Assembly: GCA_029212505.1 (NCBI GenBank)
Contig: JARGOS010000005.1
Coordinates: 33,460 to 97,459, forward strand
DNA length: 64,000 bases
Direction of reading: 5' to 3'
From: Legionellaceae bacterium
GTDB taxonomy: Bacteria > Pseudomonadota > Gammaproteobacteria > Legionellales > Legionellaceae
The notes under the pieces are model-generated. The model was not told the origin of the DNA and ran no database searches. It saw only the letters and a program-made list of their open reading frames with translations. Shown here in pieces: positions 56,570-64,000 of the stretch; the first letter of the stretch is position 1; each line of letters starts with the position of its first letter. Made by a program: the position numbers and the translations under genes.

Positions 56570-58018
56570 TTATCCTACTGCCCCCTCTAAACTAATACCG
56601 AGTAATTTGGTTGCTTCAACCGCAAACTCCATCGGCAATTCTTTAAGTACTTGCTTACAAAAGCCACTCACAATCATCGAGACCGCTTCTTCTGGATCAA
56701 TCCCGCGTTGCTCACAATAAAACAATTGATCTTCACTGATTTTTGACGTGGTTGCTTCATGTTCGATTTGGCTTTGTGCTTGCTTCGATTCGATGTACGG
56801 AAACGTATGTGCCGAGCAATCACTGCCCATCAGCATCGAATCGCATTGGGTGTAATTACGTGCGCCAACCGCCATCGGCGTGATACGTACCAAACCTCGA
56901 TACGCATTATGTGAACGACCGGCACTGATGCCTTTTGAAATAATCGTCGAGCGTGTATTTTTGCCCAAATGAATCATTTTACTGCCGGTATCGGCTTGTT
57001 GATGATTATTCGTCACCGCCACCGAGTAAAACTCACCGACCGAATCATCCCCTTTGAGAATCACACTGGGGTATTTCCAGGTAATTGCTGAGCCCGTTTC
57101 GACCTGTGTCCACGAAATTTTAGAGCGCGTGCCACGGCATGCGCCTCGCTTAGTCACAAAATTATAAATACCGCCTTTGCCGTCTTTGTCTCCGGGGTAC
57201 CAGTTTTGAACGGTTGAGTATTTAATCGTCGCGTTATCTAAAGCAACCAACTCGACCACCGCAGCATGCAGCTGATTTTCATCACGCTGAGGTGCTGTGC
57301 AGCCTTCTAAATAAGATACATAGCTATCATCATCGGCAACAATCAACGTCCGTTCAAATTGCCCAGTTGACGCGGCGTTAATTCGAAAATACGTTGATAA
57401 CTCCATCGGGCAACGCACGCCTTTAGGAATATAAACAAACGATCCATCCGTAAATACGGCTGAATTTAACGCCGCATAAAAATTATCGCGATACGGTACG
57501 ACCGAGCCTAAATATTGCTTAATTAATTCAGGGTGCTCATGAACCGCCTCTGAAAACGAGCAAAAAATCACGCCTTTTTCAGCAAGCTTGGCTTTAAACG
57601 TGGTGGCAACCGAGACACTATCAAACACCGCATCAACCGCAACGCCCGCCAGCATTTCTTGCTCACGCAGTGGAATGCCGAGTTTTTCATAGGTTCGAAG
57701 TAATTCCGGATCGACCTCGTCTAAGCTTTTAGGCCTATCTTCGATACTTTTGGGCGCTGAATAATACGAAATTTCCTGATAATCTATTTTAGGATAATGC
57801 ACGCTGGACCATTCCGGTGTTGGCATGGTTTTCCAGTGCTCAAACGCCTTGAGACGCCATTCCAATAAAAACTCAGGCTCATTTTTCATCGCAGAGATAC
57901 GACGAATCACATCTTCATCAAGACCTGGATCAAACGTTTCTGACTCAACATCAGTAATAAACCCGTGTTGATAATCACCGTCTAATAACGCACTGAGCGG
58001 TTCATCTTCATTTGACAC
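56570..58018 (-). CDS. sufB: Fe-S assembly scaffold subunit SufB
   Basis: Main scaffold subunit on which clusters are built. 482 residues. Conserved [43 protein letters not shown], the [25 protein letters not shown] segment with catalytic Cys, and C-terminal [21 protein letters not shown] for SufC contact. It overlaps sufR by 11 nt at its 5' end. Confidence 0.97.
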   Translation of the reverse strand: MSNEDEPLSALLDGDYQHGFITDVESETFDPGLDEDVIRRISAMKNEPEFLLEWRLKAFEHWKTMPTPEWSSVHYPKIDYQEISYYSAPKSIEDRPKSLDEVDPELLRTYEKLGIPLREQEMLAGVAVDAVFDSVSVATTFKAKLAEKGVIFCSFSEAVHEHPELIKQYLGSVVPYRDNFYAALNSAVFTDGSFVYIPKGVRCPMELSTYFRINAASTGQFERTLIVADDDSYVSYLEGCTAPQRDENQLHAAVVELVALDNATIKYSTVQNWYPGDKDGKGGIYNFVTKRGACRGTRSKISWTQVETGSAITWKYPSVILKGDDSVGEFYSVAVTNNHQQADTGSKMIHLGKNTRSTIISKGISAGRSHNAYRGLVRITPMAVGARNYTQCDSMLMGSDCSAHTFPYIESKQAQSQIEHEATTSKISEDQLFYCEQRGIDPEEAVSMIVSGFCKQVLKELPMEFAVEATKLLGISLEGAVG

Positions 58019-58469
58019 GATTAACTCCCATCACAACCTGTTTCATATGTTCAAGATCATTCGCAGGAATAACCGGCTGGGCCAACGCATCTAAACGCAC
58101 ACTGTTCAGTGCGGCCTCGATGGATTGACTGATTAAACGCCAATTATCCTGCACATGGCACACCTGATGAAGCGCACAAGCATCGGGATTTGTGTTGCAT
58201 GAAGTCAGCCCCTGCGCGTCATCAAATGCTTGTAAAATTTGGCCGATTGATATGTCAGCCGCCGGACGTTTCAGGCGATAGCCTCCGGTGGTCCCACGTG
58301 TTGAAACCAATAAACCTGCCACGGTAAGCCGCTTCAAAATTTTACTCACCGTCGGTAAGCTTACGTGGGTATGCTCAGCAATATCACGCGCACTGGCAAG
58401 CCCGGTGCATCCGGCTAAAAAAACCATCACCACCGTTCCATAATCCGCTAATTTACTGATACGTAACAT
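58008..58469 (-). CDS. Rrf2/IscR-type regulator of the suf operon
   Basis: Winged-helix cluster-sensing repressor. 153 residues: N-terminal HTH ([28 protein letters not shown]), wing with GTTGGYRL, and three cysteines at 91, 98 and 104, almost the same positions as IscR (92, 98, 104), so it probably binds a 2Fe-2S cluster. It belongs to the SUF-linked Rrf2 group found in Xanthomonas and relatives. First gene of the operon, with a palindrome inside its own promoter, so autoregulation by cluster status is likely. Confidence 0.93.
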   Translation of the reverse strand: MLRISKLADYGTVVMVFLAGCTGLASARDIAEHTHVSLPTVSKILKRLTVAGLLVSTRGTTGGYRLKRPAADISIGQILQAFDDAQGLTSCNTNPDACALHQVCHVQDNWRLISQSIEAALNSVRLDALAQPVIPANDLEHMKQVVMGVNRVK

Positions 58470-58492
58470 AAGCCTACCATCTCATCACCATC

Positions 58493-58521
58493 AATATAGT
58501 ACCTATGAGGTTCTATATCAA
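58493..58521 (-). promoter_or_regulatory. suf operon promoter with embedded operator
   Basis: On the minus strand TTGATA (58516-58521), 17-bp spacer, TATATT (58493-58498). Almost exactly between and over these lies the inverted repeat ATATAGTACCT-ATG-AGGTTCTATAT (58494-58518; 11-bp arms, one mismatch). A bound dimer would block RNA polymerase. The first gene of the operon encodes an Rrf2 regulator, the obvious ligand. Start codon of that gene is 24 bp downstream. Confidence 0.75.
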
Positions 58522-58659
58522 AATCAATGGCCCATATCATACACGGACTTCAGTATTTTGTACAATGTCGCAACGGGAATATATTAAGCAAATATACCCA
58601 CCTTGCAATCAAATTCAGGTTACAGCATACTTTTTGAAGACCACCTGATGAGATAAGCG

Positions 58660-59760
58660 ATGAGTAAGCATGCAAAAAAGGTAAGGTTTTCTGACGAGGC
58701 GTTTTTACAATCTCAATGGATAAGCATTCCCTTTCGTCCCAATTTTTTACTCAGGCTTTCGATTACCGCAACGTCGAGAGAACAAGACACACTGACGCAT
58801 ATCATCCGTCAAATCCACAATACCACGTCTCATCTCAGCACTTTACAGCCAGCAATCATTCGAAAATATCTAACGCATATCAAACAATTGCTCACACTCG
58901 ATTGCATGACAGAACACCAGAACGCGCTTAAGACGCATGCACGTGATGTTTTCTTTCAGCTGATTCATCAACAAACTCATACGCCTATTCATGCTCGCTA
59001 CTGGCGACATATCGATCACAAAAAAGAACGTGCATATCTTGACATGAAAATTGCAATCATGAATGCCGAGCTTTTTAAGCTCGGTGCAATATTATTTGAC
59101 AGCGTACAAGAGCAAAATAGCCCCTTAATCAGCCCTCATGAAGCCTACAAAAAAAATTTAAAACATCGATTAGATAGAATATTAGCTGCAAGACCGTCGA
59201 GCGTTCATCATTATTTTGCAGGATTTCGTGAACATCTATCAAACGCTAAAAACTTACCTTACGTGCAATTTGATAGGCTTATTGAATATTTAGACAAATA
59301 TCTATTAGAACATCTTAAGATCAATCCATCACCCCAAGCAAACACCTTACAGCATTACCTGAAGCAATGCCAAATTCGCATCACACAACCGTTACCCGAG
59401 CATCTTCAGTCCCAATTAGATAAGCTCTTAGTTTGTTATGATAACGAGCATAACGTGTCATTATCGCGACGAATCAGTCGTAAATTTGAGTTTTTAACCG
59501 CGTTATCTGACACCATCAAAGATAACCCCGAAAAAAACTATACTGAATGCTATCGTTTGGTAAAAGCATCATCACGCGCAAGTATTCAAGAGCTTGTGTC
59601 CGAAGGATCCTGTACATTGACCCTCTTTGCAAAACATCGTTTTAAAGATTTTATTACAGCGCTCTTAGATGCCGATTCTGATTATGAGCAGCTAAACCGT
59701 CTTACCAATACAACTTTAAATAACCATTCACACGACGACGCAGGCCGTTTCTCATGTTAA
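58660..59760 (+). CDS. Orphan helical protein
   Basis: Not recognised. 366 residues, basic, rich in His, Leu and Gln, with predicted helices throughout and no signal peptide, membrane segment or known catalytic motif. It starts with a basic MSKHAKKVRFSDEAF and ends in a polar NNHSHDDAGRFSC tail. GAGATAAGCG precedes the ATG. It stands between the suf operon (divergent, 190 bp) and parE (34 bp downstream). General composition resembles the orphan at 13447-14907, and it may be an effector or a lineage-specific protein; nothing more can be said. Confidence 0.75.
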   Translation: MSKHAKKVRFSDEAFLQSQWISIPFRPNFLLRLSITATSREQDTLTHIIRQIHNTTSHLSTLQPAIIRKYLTHIKQLLTLDCMTEHQNALKTHARDVFFQLIHQQTHTPIHARYWRHIDHKKERAYLDMKIAIMNAELFKLGAILFDSVQEQNSPLISPHEAYKKNLKHRLDRILAARPSSVHHYFAGFREHLSNAKNLPYVQFDRLIEYLDKYLLEHLKINPSPQANTLQHYLKQCQIRITQPLPEHLQSQLDKLLVCYDNEHNVSLSRRISRKFEFLTALSDTIKDNPEKNYTECYRLVKASSRASIQELVSEGSCTLTLFAKHRFKDFITALLDADSDYEQLNRLTNTTLNNHSHDDAGRFSC

Positions 59761-59794
59761 ACTGGATCCCATAGCCTAGAGGAACCCACTGATT

Positions 59795-61678
59795 ATGTCT
59801 GAACAATACACAGCTGATGCCATCGAAGTCTTAAGCGGCCTGGATCCCGTTCGTCGTCGTCCAGGAATGTACACCGATACCACACGCCCCAATCATTTAG
59901 CGCAAGAAATTATTGATAACAGTGTCGATGAAGTGCTTGCAGGCTTTGCGGACAAAGTCACCGTGACATTACATGAAGACGGCTCGATCGAAGTTGAAGA
60001 CAACGGTCGCGGTATGCCGGTTGATTTGCATCCAAAACTCAACGTCAGCGGTGTTGAAGTGATCATGACCAAACTGCATGCCGGCGGAAAATTCTCCAGC
60101 AAAAATTACACCTTTGCCGGAGGGCTTCACGGCGTGGGCGTCTCGGTGGTCAATGCCTTGTCACACCAACTCGATGTCAATATTAAACGTAACGGCGTGC
60201 ATTATCATATGCGCTTTGCCAACGGGCATAAAGCCTCCGAACTCGAAGAAATAGGCACCGCAAGAAAGCGTGATACCGGAACAACCATTCGTTTTACACC
60301 GGACGAGAGCTATTTTGATACCACGCGTGTGGCCATCAAACCCCTCAGTCATTTATTGCGTGCAAAAGCCGTGTTATGCCCCGGTTTAACCATCACATTG
60401 ATTAATCATCTTAATAACGAAACCACCACCTGGTGCTTTGAACATGGTCTCCGAGATTATTTATCACAAACCTTAAACAGTGAAGCGCATCTGCCTCGCG
60501 AGCCGTTTACCGGTGAGTTTAAATCAAAAGAAACCGTGGTTGAGTGGGCGCTGGTTTGGGAAAGCGCACCGGCGACACCGCTCACCGAAAGTTATGTGAA
60601 TTTAATTCCGACCATTCAAGGCGGTACTCACGTCAACGGTCTGCGTTCGGGTTTGTTTGATGCGCTTTCTGATTTTTGCACGCTTCGTAATTTACTTCCT
60701 CGCGGGGTTAAGCTTACTGCCGATGATTTGTGGGAGCCTTGCCAATACGTGCTATCGCTTAAAATGCAAGAGGCACAATTTGCAGGTCAAACCAAAGAGC
60801 GCCTGACCTCGCGCACGGTCGCATCGCTGGTGAATAACGTGGTCAAAGATGCGTTTGCGCTTTGGCTCAACCAACACCGCAGCACCGGTGAACAAATTGC
60901 AGCACTCGCCATTGAACGTGCGCAAAAACGTTTACGTCAATCCAAGCAAGTCACAAGAAAACGTTTAACCCAAGGCCCAGCGCTTCCAGGAAAGCTCGCG
61001 GATTGCTTGCAACAAGATTTAAGTCAAGCCGAGTTATTCTTAGTTGAGGGAGACTCGGCTGGTGGCTCTGCAAAACAAGCACGCAGCAAAGATTTTCAAG
61101 CGATTCTTCCACTCCGTGGTAAAATTTTAAACTCATGGGAAGTGGATTCATCGCACGTGCTGGCGTCACAAGAAATTCATGATATCGCCGTTGCCATGGG
61201 AATTGACCCAGGCTCGGATGATTTAAGTGGCTTACGTTACGGTAAAATTTGCATTTTAGCCGATGCCGACTCCGACGGAGCTCACATCGCAACACTCATT
61301 TGCGCCTTATTTCTCAGGCATTTTAAATCACTGGTTAAATCAGGCCATGTTTATGTTGCTATGCCACCGCTTTATCGTATCGACGCAGGTAATATTGTGC
61401 AATATGCCTTAGATAACGACGAAAGAGACAGCATCATCAAAATACTGAACAAAAAAGGCCGAACGAAAATCAACGTACAACGCTTCAAAGGTCTCGGTGA
61501 GATGAACCCGGTTCAACTACGTGAAACCACCATGGATCCAAACACCCGGCGCTTGGTGCAGCTCACGCTCGACGACGAGCCGGGGGCTATGGCGATTATG
61601 GATATGTTACTCGCTAAAAAGCGTGCGTCAGATCGTAAAGCATGGCTTGAAGACAAAGGTAATCTTGCGGTGATTTAA
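59795..61678 (+). CDS. parE: DNA topoisomerase IV subunit B
   Basis: ATPase subunit of topoisomerase IV, which unlinks daughter chromosomes. 627 residues (E. coli 630). GHKL ATPase motifs: EIIDNSVDEVLAG, EDNGRGMPVD and GGLHGVGVSVVNALS; then the transducer with the QTKERL segment, and the TOPRIM centre with LVEGDSAGGSAKQARSKDFQ and DADSDGAHI. RPGMYTDTTRPNHLAQE near residues 22-38 is ParE-like and not GyrB-like, and length excludes the GyrB insertion. GAGGA precedes ATG 59795. Confidence 0.96.
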   Translation: MSEQYTADAIEVLSGLDPVRRRPGMYTDTTRPNHLAQEIIDNSVDEVLAGFADKVTVTLHEDGSIEVEDNGRGMPVDLHPKLNVSGVEVIMTKLHAGGKFSSKNYTFAGGLHGVGVSVVNALSHQLDVNIKRNGVHYHMRFANGHKASELEEIGTARKRDTGTTIRFTPDESYFDTTRVAIKPLSHLLRAKAVLCPGLTITLINHLNNETTTWCFEHGLRDYLSQTLNSEAHLPREPFTGEFKSKETVVEWALVWESAPATPLTESYVNLIPTIQGGTHVNGLRSGLFDALSDFCTLRNLLPRGVKLTADDLWEPCQYVLSLKMQEAQFAGQTKERLTSRTVASLVNNVVKDAFALWLNQHRSTGEQIAALAIERAQKRLRQSKQVTRKRLTQGPALPGKLADCLQQDLSQAELFLVEGDSAGGSAKQARSKDFQAILPLRGKILNSWEVDSSHVLASQEIHDIAVAMGIDPGSDDLSGLRYGKICILADADSDGAHIATLICALFLRHFKSLVKSGHVYVAMPPLYRIDAGNIVQYALDNDERDSIIKILNKKGRTKINVQRFKGLGEMNPVQLRETTMDPNTRRLVQLTLDDEPGAMAIMDMLLAKKRASDRKAWLEDKGNLAVI

Positions 61679-61716
61679 CCTCCCGTTCATCCGCCGGAAA
61701 AACAAGGGCTTATGAC

Positions 61717-62412
61717 ATGCTATCTGTGATTGTTTCTATTTTTAATGAAGAGAAAAATCCATATTTAAGCACACTGTTAACGCAATTTGAACATGAGCCA
61801 GATTTTGAGCTCATTTGTGTGGACGGTGGCTCCACCGATAACACGCAAGCGCTTGTGCGCAAGCACAATGCTATGCTACATATTTTAGAAAACTCAACCC
61901 GTGCAGCGCGTTTAAACCTCGGTATACAACACGCAACCCATCCTCATGTCTTGCTGCATCACCCGCGGTCGCTGCTTTCACCTCAGGCCCTCAAATTTTT
62001 AAAAACTAACCCTGTTCTACCCGATTGGGCAGCGTTCACCCATCAATTTGATCATGCGCACTTTTTTTTAAACTATATTTCCTGGTATTCCAATCATGTA
62101 CGTGTTCTTAAAAAAAATATTGTTTATTTAGATCATTGTATCATCATAAAAAAAGCGTATTTAGACGCGTACGCAATACCCGACATTGCTATATTTGAAG
62201 ACACCGCCCTCTCCCATCATTTACAATCCTACGGCAAACCACAACTGCTGAGTCAAAGCGCGACCACATCAGCCGTTCGATTTTTAGATCGAGGTATTTT
62301 CAAGCAATTTTTTCTAAACCAGCTGATCAAAGGCTTATATCACTGGGGATATGATCCTAAAAAAATAAATAAACTCTATGAGCAGCATCTTAATTTAAAC
62401 CAACATAATTAG
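61717..62412 (+). CDS. Glycosyltransferase family 2 protein
   Basis: GT-A fold nucleotide-sugar transferase. 231 residues with the N-terminal LSVIVSIFNEE, ELICVDGGSTDNTQALV (near 32-48) and a FEDTALSHHLQSYGK segment containing the catalytic-base position. The usual DxD is not clear, so it may be a divergent or specialised member. No transmembrane helix of transferases such as WaaE is evident. It lies between parE and hslO in the same direction (39 bp and 13 bp gaps); acceptor is unknown, likely a surface glycan. Confidence 0.82.
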   Translation: MLSVIVSIFNEEKNPYLSTLLTQFEHEPDFELICVDGGSTDNTQALVRKHNAMLHILENSTRAARLNLGIQHATHPHVLLHHPRSLLSPQALKFLKTNPVLPDWAAFTHQFDHAHFFLNYISWYSNHVRVLKKNIVYLDHCIIIKKAYLDAYAIPDIAIFEDTALSHHLQSYGKPQLLSQSATTSAVRFLDRGIFKQFFLNQLIKGLYHWGYDPKKINKLYEQHLNLNQHN

Positions 62413-62425
62413 GCGTATACAACAC

Positions 62426-63274
62426 ATGACTGATAGCTTACAACGATTTCTATTTCAAGATACCTGTGTTCGAGGTGAGATTATTCGACTGGATAACACC
62501 CTCGACGTGATTCTCAAGCAAAATAATTTTCCACCGGAGCTGTGTGACTTACTGAGTCAAACGCTCTGTGCAACGAGTCTACTCTCAGGCATACTCAAAT
62601 ATGACGGTCAACTTACGCTGCAATTTCAAGGCACAGGCCCCATCAAAATGCTGGTGGCGAAATGTGATAATCACTATCGCATGCGCGCAACCGCCCAGTG
62701 GGACGACGAAAGCCTACCGAGCAAACTGCACGCTGATTTTGAAGACGGTAACTTGGTGATTACCATTCAAAACAACCAAACCAACCAAAATTATCAAAGC
62801 ATTGTCGCGATTAACCATCAGTCCATTGCAGAATCTCTGGAAAACTATTTTTTACAGTCCGAGCAATTAGAAACGCGCTTGTGGCTTGCGTATGATCATA
62901 CCAAGCAACAAGCTGCAGGCTTACTGCTTCAGAAATTGCCGACAGAAAAAAACCAAGCATCAGAAAAAACCTGGCAACATATTCAGACCTTAGCCAATAC
63001 GTTGACCCATCAAGAACTTTTAAACTGGGATAATACAACGCTGCTCCATAACTTATTTCATGAAGAAACGATTCAGCTTTTTGAACCCCACCCCGTCCAA
63101 TTTCATTGCCCATGTGATGCTAAAAAAATGCTTCACTCCATTACGCTGCTTGGCGAAAAAGAAGCACTTGAAGTGCTCGAAACCCATCGCTATATTGAAG
63201 TAACGTGTGAATATTGCAAAAACCAATTTCAATTTAATCACGATGAAATTAATCGATTATTTACGAAACATTAA
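62426..63274 (+). CDS. hslO: Redox-regulated chaperone Hsp33
   Basis: Holdase switched on by oxidative stress with heat or acid. 282 residues. N-terminal substrate-binding core with RGEIIRLDNTLDVIL, and C-terminal zinc switch with CPC (near 227-229) and CEYC (near 260-263), the four cysteines that bind zinc when reduced and form disulfides when oxidised. Short hinge between. Length fits E. coli Hsp33 (292). Follows the GT2 gene by 13 bp. Confidence 0.95.
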   Translation: MTDSLQRFLFQDTCVRGEIIRLDNTLDVILKQNNFPPELCDLLSQTLCATSLLSGILKYDGQLTLQFQGTGPIKMLVAKCDNHYRMRATAQWDDESLPSKLHADFEDGNLVITIQNNQTNQNYQSIVAINHQSIAESLENYFLQSEQLETRLWLAYDHTKQQAAGLLLQKLPTEKNQASEKTWQHIQTLANTLTHQELLNWDNTTLLHNLFHEETIQLFEPHPVQFHCPCDAKKMLHSITLLGEKEALEVLETHRYIEVTCEYCKNQFQFNHDEINRLFTKH

Positions 63275-63276
63275 TC

Positions 63277-63807
63277 ATGAAAAAAATCAGCCAAATCTCT
63301 GCATTCATCACCCTTATTGCCACGGCTTGGACGTTTCATGCCAAGCTTGCCATGATGATTGTTTGGATACAAAGCTTAGGCTGGTTAGCACCCATTTGTT
63401 TTATCGTGCTTTTTAGCTTAAGTACGCTTCTTTTTTTACCAGCTGTACCGTTTGTATTAGCCGGCGGTGCTATTTTTGGCCCTGTGTGGGGAACCGTTTT
63501 TAATATTGTGAGCGCAACCCTTGGCGCCATCGGTGCATTTCTTATCAGTCGATATTTCGGTACAGATTGGTTATCACCGAAGAAAAGCGCGGCGCTTAGA
63601 CGCTTGAGTCAACGTATTGAGCATCATGGCTGGAAGTCTGTGGCGGTGATGCGTTTAACCCCGGCGCCATTTAGTTTGGTCAATTATGGCTTTGGGCTGA
63701 CACAAATCAACCTGCGTTTATACGCCTTCACCACCTTTCTTTTTTTGATACCGTACAAAATTCTCGCCACCTATTTTGGGTATTTTAGCATGATGACAGC
63801 ACGTTGA
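63277..63807 (+). CDS. VTT-domain (TVP38/TMEM64 family) membrane protein
   Basis: 176-residue inner-membrane protein of the DedA/TVP38 superfamily. About four hydrophobic segments (residues 6-26, 30-65, 75-92, 140-165), with the family motif FLPAVPFVLAGGAIFGPVWG near 48-67 and MRLTPAPFSLVNYGFGLT near 120-137, which carries the Arg and Pro of the re-entrant loop. Related proteins are lipid scramblases or membrane-potential related; exact role is unknown. Starts 2 bp after hslO and is likely cotranscribed. Confidence 0.88.
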   Translation: MKKISQISAFITLIATAWTFHAKLAMMIVWIQSLGWLAPICFIVLFSLSTLLFLPAVPFVLAGGAIFGPVWGTVFNIVSATLGAIGAFLISRYFGTDWLSPKKSAALRRLSQRIEHHGWKSVAVMRLTPAPFSLVNYGFGLTQINLRLYAFTTFLFLIPYKILATYFGYFSMMTAR

Positions 63808-63942
63808 TTCGCTTGTTTAGGTCTTAATATCCCGATAAATATTGTTGATGATGTATTTTAAATTGAGTCGTTTGCTTAATCTTCAAACTTATAATCATCA
63901 ACCAAACCCGTGTCTAATTCTGCTTTTGAAAGTGACATACTC

Positions 63943-63976
63943 CCCCCACCAAACGGCTAACCCGTTCTGGTGGGGG
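63943..63976 (-). other. IS200/IS605-type right-end hairpin (possible omega-RNA scaffold end)
   Basis: CCCCCACCA (63943-63951) pairs with TGGTGGGGG (63968-63976), with an inner ACGG/CCGT stem. Read on the minus strand it is GAAGCCCCCACC...GGTGGGGGGAGTATGTCAC, the layout commonly found at the 3' end of tnpB elements, where the omega-RNA scaffold overlaps the gene end. The element end would be near 63931-63936; the body would lie right of the window. Recognised by pattern memory only. Confidence 0.45.
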
Positions 63977-64000
63977 CTTCTTGCGACCTACGCAGCGTTA
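63957..64000 (-). CDS. Putative C-terminal tail of TnpB-like protein (partial)
   Basis: On the minus strand an open frame enters from outside the window and ends at 63957 with residues TLRRSQEAPTRTG and a stop inside the hairpin. The QEAPT-type ending and the stop codon lying in the terminal stem are common in tnpB genes. Only about 13 codons are visible, so assignment depends on sequence beyond the window. Confidence 0.35.
   Translation of the reverse strand, partial: TLRRSQEAPTRTG

Noticed and set aside
63808..63930. Small gene after the VTT protein
   Set aside because: Only a 20-codon minus-strand frame is present; it may be a remnant of an interrupted gene but is too short to call.

Overview
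The window looks like chromosome from an AT-leaning, host-associated gammaproteobacterium of the Legionella/Coxiella kind (Legionellales). The housekeeping genes are gammaproteobacterial: grpE-dnaK, rpsU-yqeY-dnaG, dksA, waaA, djlA, parE, hslO and epmA. Between them lie features typical of Legionella relatives: tandem ankyrin/LRR proteins, large multi-domain proteins of unknown family, a GDSL phospholipase, a eukaryote-like HAD 5'-nucleotidase, and a kaiC-kaiB operon ending in a GGDEF/EAL protein. No species can be named from sequence reading alone. No tRNA, rRNA or CRISPR array was seen, and no gene-free stretch exceeds about 210 bp.

Layout. 1-2.5 kb: dnaK (3' end outside the window) and grpE behind a near-consensus sigma-32 promoter. 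2.6-4.6 kb: a short class II DAHP synthase and a small membrane protein. 4.6-10.8 kb: two giant tandem paralogues of unknown family that share DNA blocks identical or nearly so; one has a P-loop domain that the other has lost. 11-13.4 kb: a rimK / aspartoacylase-like / RimB-like operon. 13.4-16.6 kb: an orphan protein and a pyruvate/indolepyruvate decarboxylase. 16.7-19.8 kb: rpsU-yqeY-dnaG, then dksA. 19.8-31.2 kb: waaA, a spermidine-synthase-like membrane protein, djlA, GDSL lipase, deaD, fadH, an SDR and a membrane-anchored FAD monooxygenase. 31.3-35.7 kb: ocd-arginase-alsS-alsD, divergent from an OPT peptide transporter. 37.8-41.8 kb: kaiC-kaiB-PAS/GGDEF/EAL. 41.8-45.2 kb: acs and the 5'-nucleotidase. 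45.3-50.4 kb: two ankyrin paralogues and a PAS-LuxR regulator. 50.4-58.5 kb: sufR-B-C-D-S-U-T running on into epmA and rarA. 58.6-63.8 kb: an orphan protein, parE, a GT2 glycosyltransferase, hslO and a VTT-family membrane protein. At the right edge there is a hairpin and short reading-frame tail that resemble the end of a tnpB-type (IS200/IS605) element.

How the parts fit (inference). Peptide import, arginase plus ornithine cyclodeaminase, and acetolactate synthase plus decarboxylase together would turn peptide-derived arginine and pyruvate into urea, ammonia, proline and neutral acetoin. That suits amino-acid feeding and pH control inside a host vacuole. The suf promoter carries a palindrome lying exactly between its -35 and -10 elements, which points to autoregulation by the Rrf2-type first gene. 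The most unusual content is the 4.6-10.8 kb paralogue pair: they look like secreted effectors under gene conversion, with a C-terminal tail kept in both although the domain before it was deleted in one.
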